The position numbers were made by a program, and so were the translations under genes. The notes below the pieces were generated by a model. It ran no database searches. It was not told the origin of the DNA and worked only from the letters and a program-made list of their open reading frames with translations. Shown piece after piece: positions 5,720 through 7,676 of a DNA stretch of 7,676 nucleotides (the first letter of the stretch is position 1; every line of letters starts with the position of its first letter). The stretch comes from Bacillota bacterium (GTDB lineage Bacteria; Bacillota; Clostridia; Lachnospirales; Bianqueaceae): assembly GCA_017474705.1 (NCBI GenBank), contig JAFVHC010000001.1, forward strand, positions 1 through 7,676, given 5' to 3'.

Positions 5720-7543
5720 TTACATTTTAGAGAAAACGTAAAGATTATCGTTGACGTCTGTGCAATAGAACTGACCATCGATCATCGGCATGACGATCAT
5801 ACCTTCACTGGTGGTCAATGTCAGGATCGAACCATCGAATTCATAGGAGACCTTCATGGACTCGTTGCCCAGCATGATCTTGCCCTTGCCGTTGGCTTCC
5901 AGCTGGAACATGATCAGGCTCTTATAATACTCCTGGCCATAGGCATCGATCAGATCCTGCTCAGAGAATGTATTGTACTGGCTGACATAATAGGTACCCA
6001 GCAGCTCATCTGTCGGCTCTTCCGTTGTGGTCTCGGTGGAGTCGCCGCCAGCTGCATCGACCAAAGTACCGTCTGCGATCGGCAGAAGACTGGTCACTTC
6101 ACCCTGGAAGCTATCCTTGCTGTCCTCATAGTCGCAGAAACGTACACGCTGAGAATCACCGACCAACATGACCTGATACATGCCGTCCTTCGTATAAAAG
6201 ACCATATCCGCAGGCGCGACATAGTTATTGATCTCCTCAGTCATCAAGCGATACATAGCGTGCTGGACGCGGTCCATGTAGTCTTCATCGGATGTGACTT
6301 CCATATAGACCTGATACTCGATCGAATCCGGAGCGAACTGCGCTTTGACCATGTCCTGCAGATCCGTCTGATCATCCCAGGTCGTATCGATCTCAAACCA
6401 TTTGCCGTCGATCTGGACGATGCTCCAGGCGTGGCCGCCCATGCCGCCATCCGCAGCTGCGTCACCGGCCATACCGGTCACGACTGTTGCCGGGATACCC
6501 AGCTGACCCAACAGATACTCGTATGCCATGGAATAGCCATCGCAGACACAGTAATTGGCATCGCCACGAGAATTGCTGACCAACGGGCCAAACGCGGTGT
6601 GTGCAAAATCGTTCAGATTTTTGTTCAGAACTTCGTTGTCATAGATCGCCATCTTGATCAGTTTATCATGGACTTGCAGAGCGATCTCAGCGTCAGACTT
6701 CGTGGTGTCGATATCCGCAAGGAACTGATCGACTGCGGTGTTGAACGCATCAACGTCCTTTTCAAAGTTATCGTACGTCTGGTTCATCTGCAGATAAACG
6801 GTATTATGTCCATTGGCTGGCTGTCCGACAAAGGCATCTACACTGTAGGTACCATTCCACGGATAGATCCACCATAATTCCGGATGATCATAACCGATGG
6901 CAAGCAATGCGGAATAATACTCCATAGCAAATTCATTGCTTTTCGGATTCTTATCCGTATACAACGTGATGATATTGTCCTTCGTGGTCGGATCCATGGC
7001 AACCAGGTAGATCGCGTCATAGATGGACTGCATTTCAGGGGTCAGCTGATCATAGAAATAATAATATGTAGAATTATTGACGATCGGGGTTTCGTCGCCA
7101 GGCGTATAGGCACGCATAGCACGATCCATCTGATTCTCTTCATCTGCTGTCAGTTCTTCCGGCTCAACGACTTTGATCTCGGGGATAAAACCGCGACGCA
7201 TCATATTGATGCCCGAAATGACCTGCGCATCCGCATTCACCGGAGTGCTTCCTTCTTCAGTCAGTTCGCCGAGCTGTCCGATCGTACTGGCTAAATTCGC
7301 AGCGATCTCCTCTTCCGACGGCAGCACTTCTTCAGCAGCTTCCTCGGTTGGAGCTTCCTCGGCCGGGCTCTCCTCTTCCGCAGGTGCTTCTTCCTCAACA
7401 GGTGCCTCTTCTACAGAGCTTTCCTTTTCGCTTTCAGAAGCGGCAGGCGTCTCGGATGGGGTCTGTTTCTTGGCACAGCCGGATACGATCATAACGACGG
7501 CCAGTACCAGAGCAAGCAACACTGCCCATTGTTTCCTTTTCAT
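5720..7543 (-). CDS. Surface lipoprotein with transglutaminase-like (Cys-His-Asp) domain
   Basis: The 607-residue protein begins with a lipoprotein signal: basic MKRK, a hydrophobic core (6-20) and lipobox VSGC with the lipidated Cys at 23. A Glu/Ala/Pro-rich linker (about 30-80) should act as a wall-spanning stalk. The central domain is of transglutaminase-like fold: YCVCDGYSMAYEYLLGQLGIPA (331-352) carries the probable nucleophile Cys334, GHAWSIVQIDGKWFEID (370-386) the His371, and IDTTWDD (385-391) the Asp386. A Thr/Glu linker (501-513) leads to a beta-rich C-terminal domain (515-607) resembling the small lipocalin-like modules of clostridial surface lipoproteins. With all three catalytic positions present, a cysteine protease, peptidase or crosslinking activity outside the membrane is plausible; the substrate is unknown. 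The ATG has AGGAGGAG (7548-7555) four bases upstream. It has its own promoter and terminator, so it is a single-gene unit. I do not recognise a named gene. Confidence 0.9.
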   Translation of the reverse strand: MKRKQWAVLLALVLAVVMIVSGCAKKQTPSETPAASESEKESSVEEAPVEEEAPAEEESPAEEAPTEEAAEEVLPSEEEIAANLASTIGQLGELTEEGSTPVNADAQVISGINMMRRGFIPEIKVVEPEELTADEENQMDRAMRAYTPGDETPIVNNSTYYYFYDQLTPEMQSIYDAIYLVAMDPTTKDNIITLYTDKNPKSNEFAMEYYSALLAIGYDHPELWWIYPWNGTYSVDAFVGQPANGHNTVYLQMNQTYDNFEKDVDAFNTAVDQFLADIDTTKSDAEIALQVHDKLIKMAIYDNEVLNKNLNDFAHTAFGPLVSNSRGDANYCVCDGYSMAYEYLLGQLGIPATVVTGMAGDAAADGGMGGHAWSIVQIDGKWFEIDTTWDDQTDLQDMVKAQFAPDSIEYQVYMEVTSDEDYMDRVQHAMYRLMTEEINNYVAPADMVFYTKDGMYQVMLVGDSQRVRFCDYEDSKDSFQGEVTSLLPIADGTLVDAAGGDSTETTTEEPTDELLGTYYVSQYNTFSEQDLIDAYGQEYYKSLIMFQLEANGKGKIMLGNESMKVSYEFDGSILTLTTSEGMIVMPMIDGQFYCTDVNDNLYVFSKM

Positions 7544-7617
7544 GTTTCTCCTCCTATATGTTTCTTTTGATAATCCTAGGGTTCAGGACGATATCCGATG
7601 TGATCATTAGCCAATTT

Positions 7618-7646
7618 ATTATATATTTTATTACGAATTTAGTCAA
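7618..7646 (-). promoter_or_regulatory. Sigma-A promoter of the transglutaminase-like lipoprotein
   Basis: TTGACT (7641-7646) and TATAAT (7618-7623) are separated by exactly 17 bases in an A/T-rich stretch. The predicted start near 7611 gives a leader of about 68 bases ending in a strong AGGAGGAG site. Beyond the promoter, to the window edge, I see no gene. Confidence 0.82.
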
Positions 7647-7676
7647 TAATATATGGCCAGTCATTTTCCATACACC

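Noticed and set aside
6260..6877. Plus-strand open frame of 205 codons opposite the lipoprotein gene
   Set aside because: Its residues mirror the codon pattern of the minus-strand gene, and the minus strand has signal peptide, catalytic motifs, promoter and terminator.
7300..7460. Tandem DNA repeat in the region encoding the acidic linker
   Set aside because: The Glu/Ala/Pro codon runs are low-complexity coding sequence of a lipoprotein stalk, not a regular nucleotide repeat or CRISPR array.

Overview
The window reads as core chromosome of a Gram-positive bacterium of the phylum Bacillota, most likely class Clostridia with moderate GC content. The evidence is a mraZ-rsmH-ftsL-class B PBP division cluster, a lipobox-type surface lipoprotein with a transglutaminase-like domain, Lgt, a CNNM/CorC-family protein, strong AGGAGG-type ribosome binding sites, frequent TTG/GTG starts, and textbook sigma-A promoters. 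I cannot name a genus. All seven genes are on the minus strand, so transcription runs from high to low coordinates.

Layout from upstream to downstream (right to left). (1) 7676-5650: a near-consensus promoter (7618-7646) drives a 607-residue lipoprotein with a signal peptide, acidic linker, transglutaminase-like Cys-His-Asp core and a C-terminal beta-rich domain. It ends at a 14-bp terminator hairpin. (2) 5682-3364: a second promoter is embedded in that same hairpin (-35 in the loop, -10 in the tail). It drives a CNNM/CBS/CorC_HlyC membrane protein and lgt, which overlap by 8 bp, and ends at a strong terminator that begins on the lgt stop codon. (3) 3363-3241: a short gene-free spacer closed by a second, independent terminator hairpin. 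(4) 3214-1: the dcw (division and cell wall) operon, with an AT-rich upstream element, a promoter, 10-bp-periodic repeats that look like a MraZ operator, then mraZ, rsmH, ftsL and the 5' part of a class B penicillin-binding protein cut by the window edge after its SxxK active site. A hairpin lies between ftsL and the PBP gene.

Together the genes serve the cell envelope. The dcw genes build and regulate the division septum. Lgt lipidates exported lipoproteins, and the first gene encodes one of its expected substrates. The CNNM protein probably acts in Mg2+ or other divalent cation handling. No mobile element, CRISPR array, tRNA or rRNA was seen, and I found no new multi-gene system. The points worth a second look are regulatory: the candidate MraZ box, the promoter-in-terminator, the tandem terminators with an unexplained spacer, the hairpin inside the dcw operon, non-ATG starts on three consecutive dcw genes, and the long basic N-terminal tail of FtsL.
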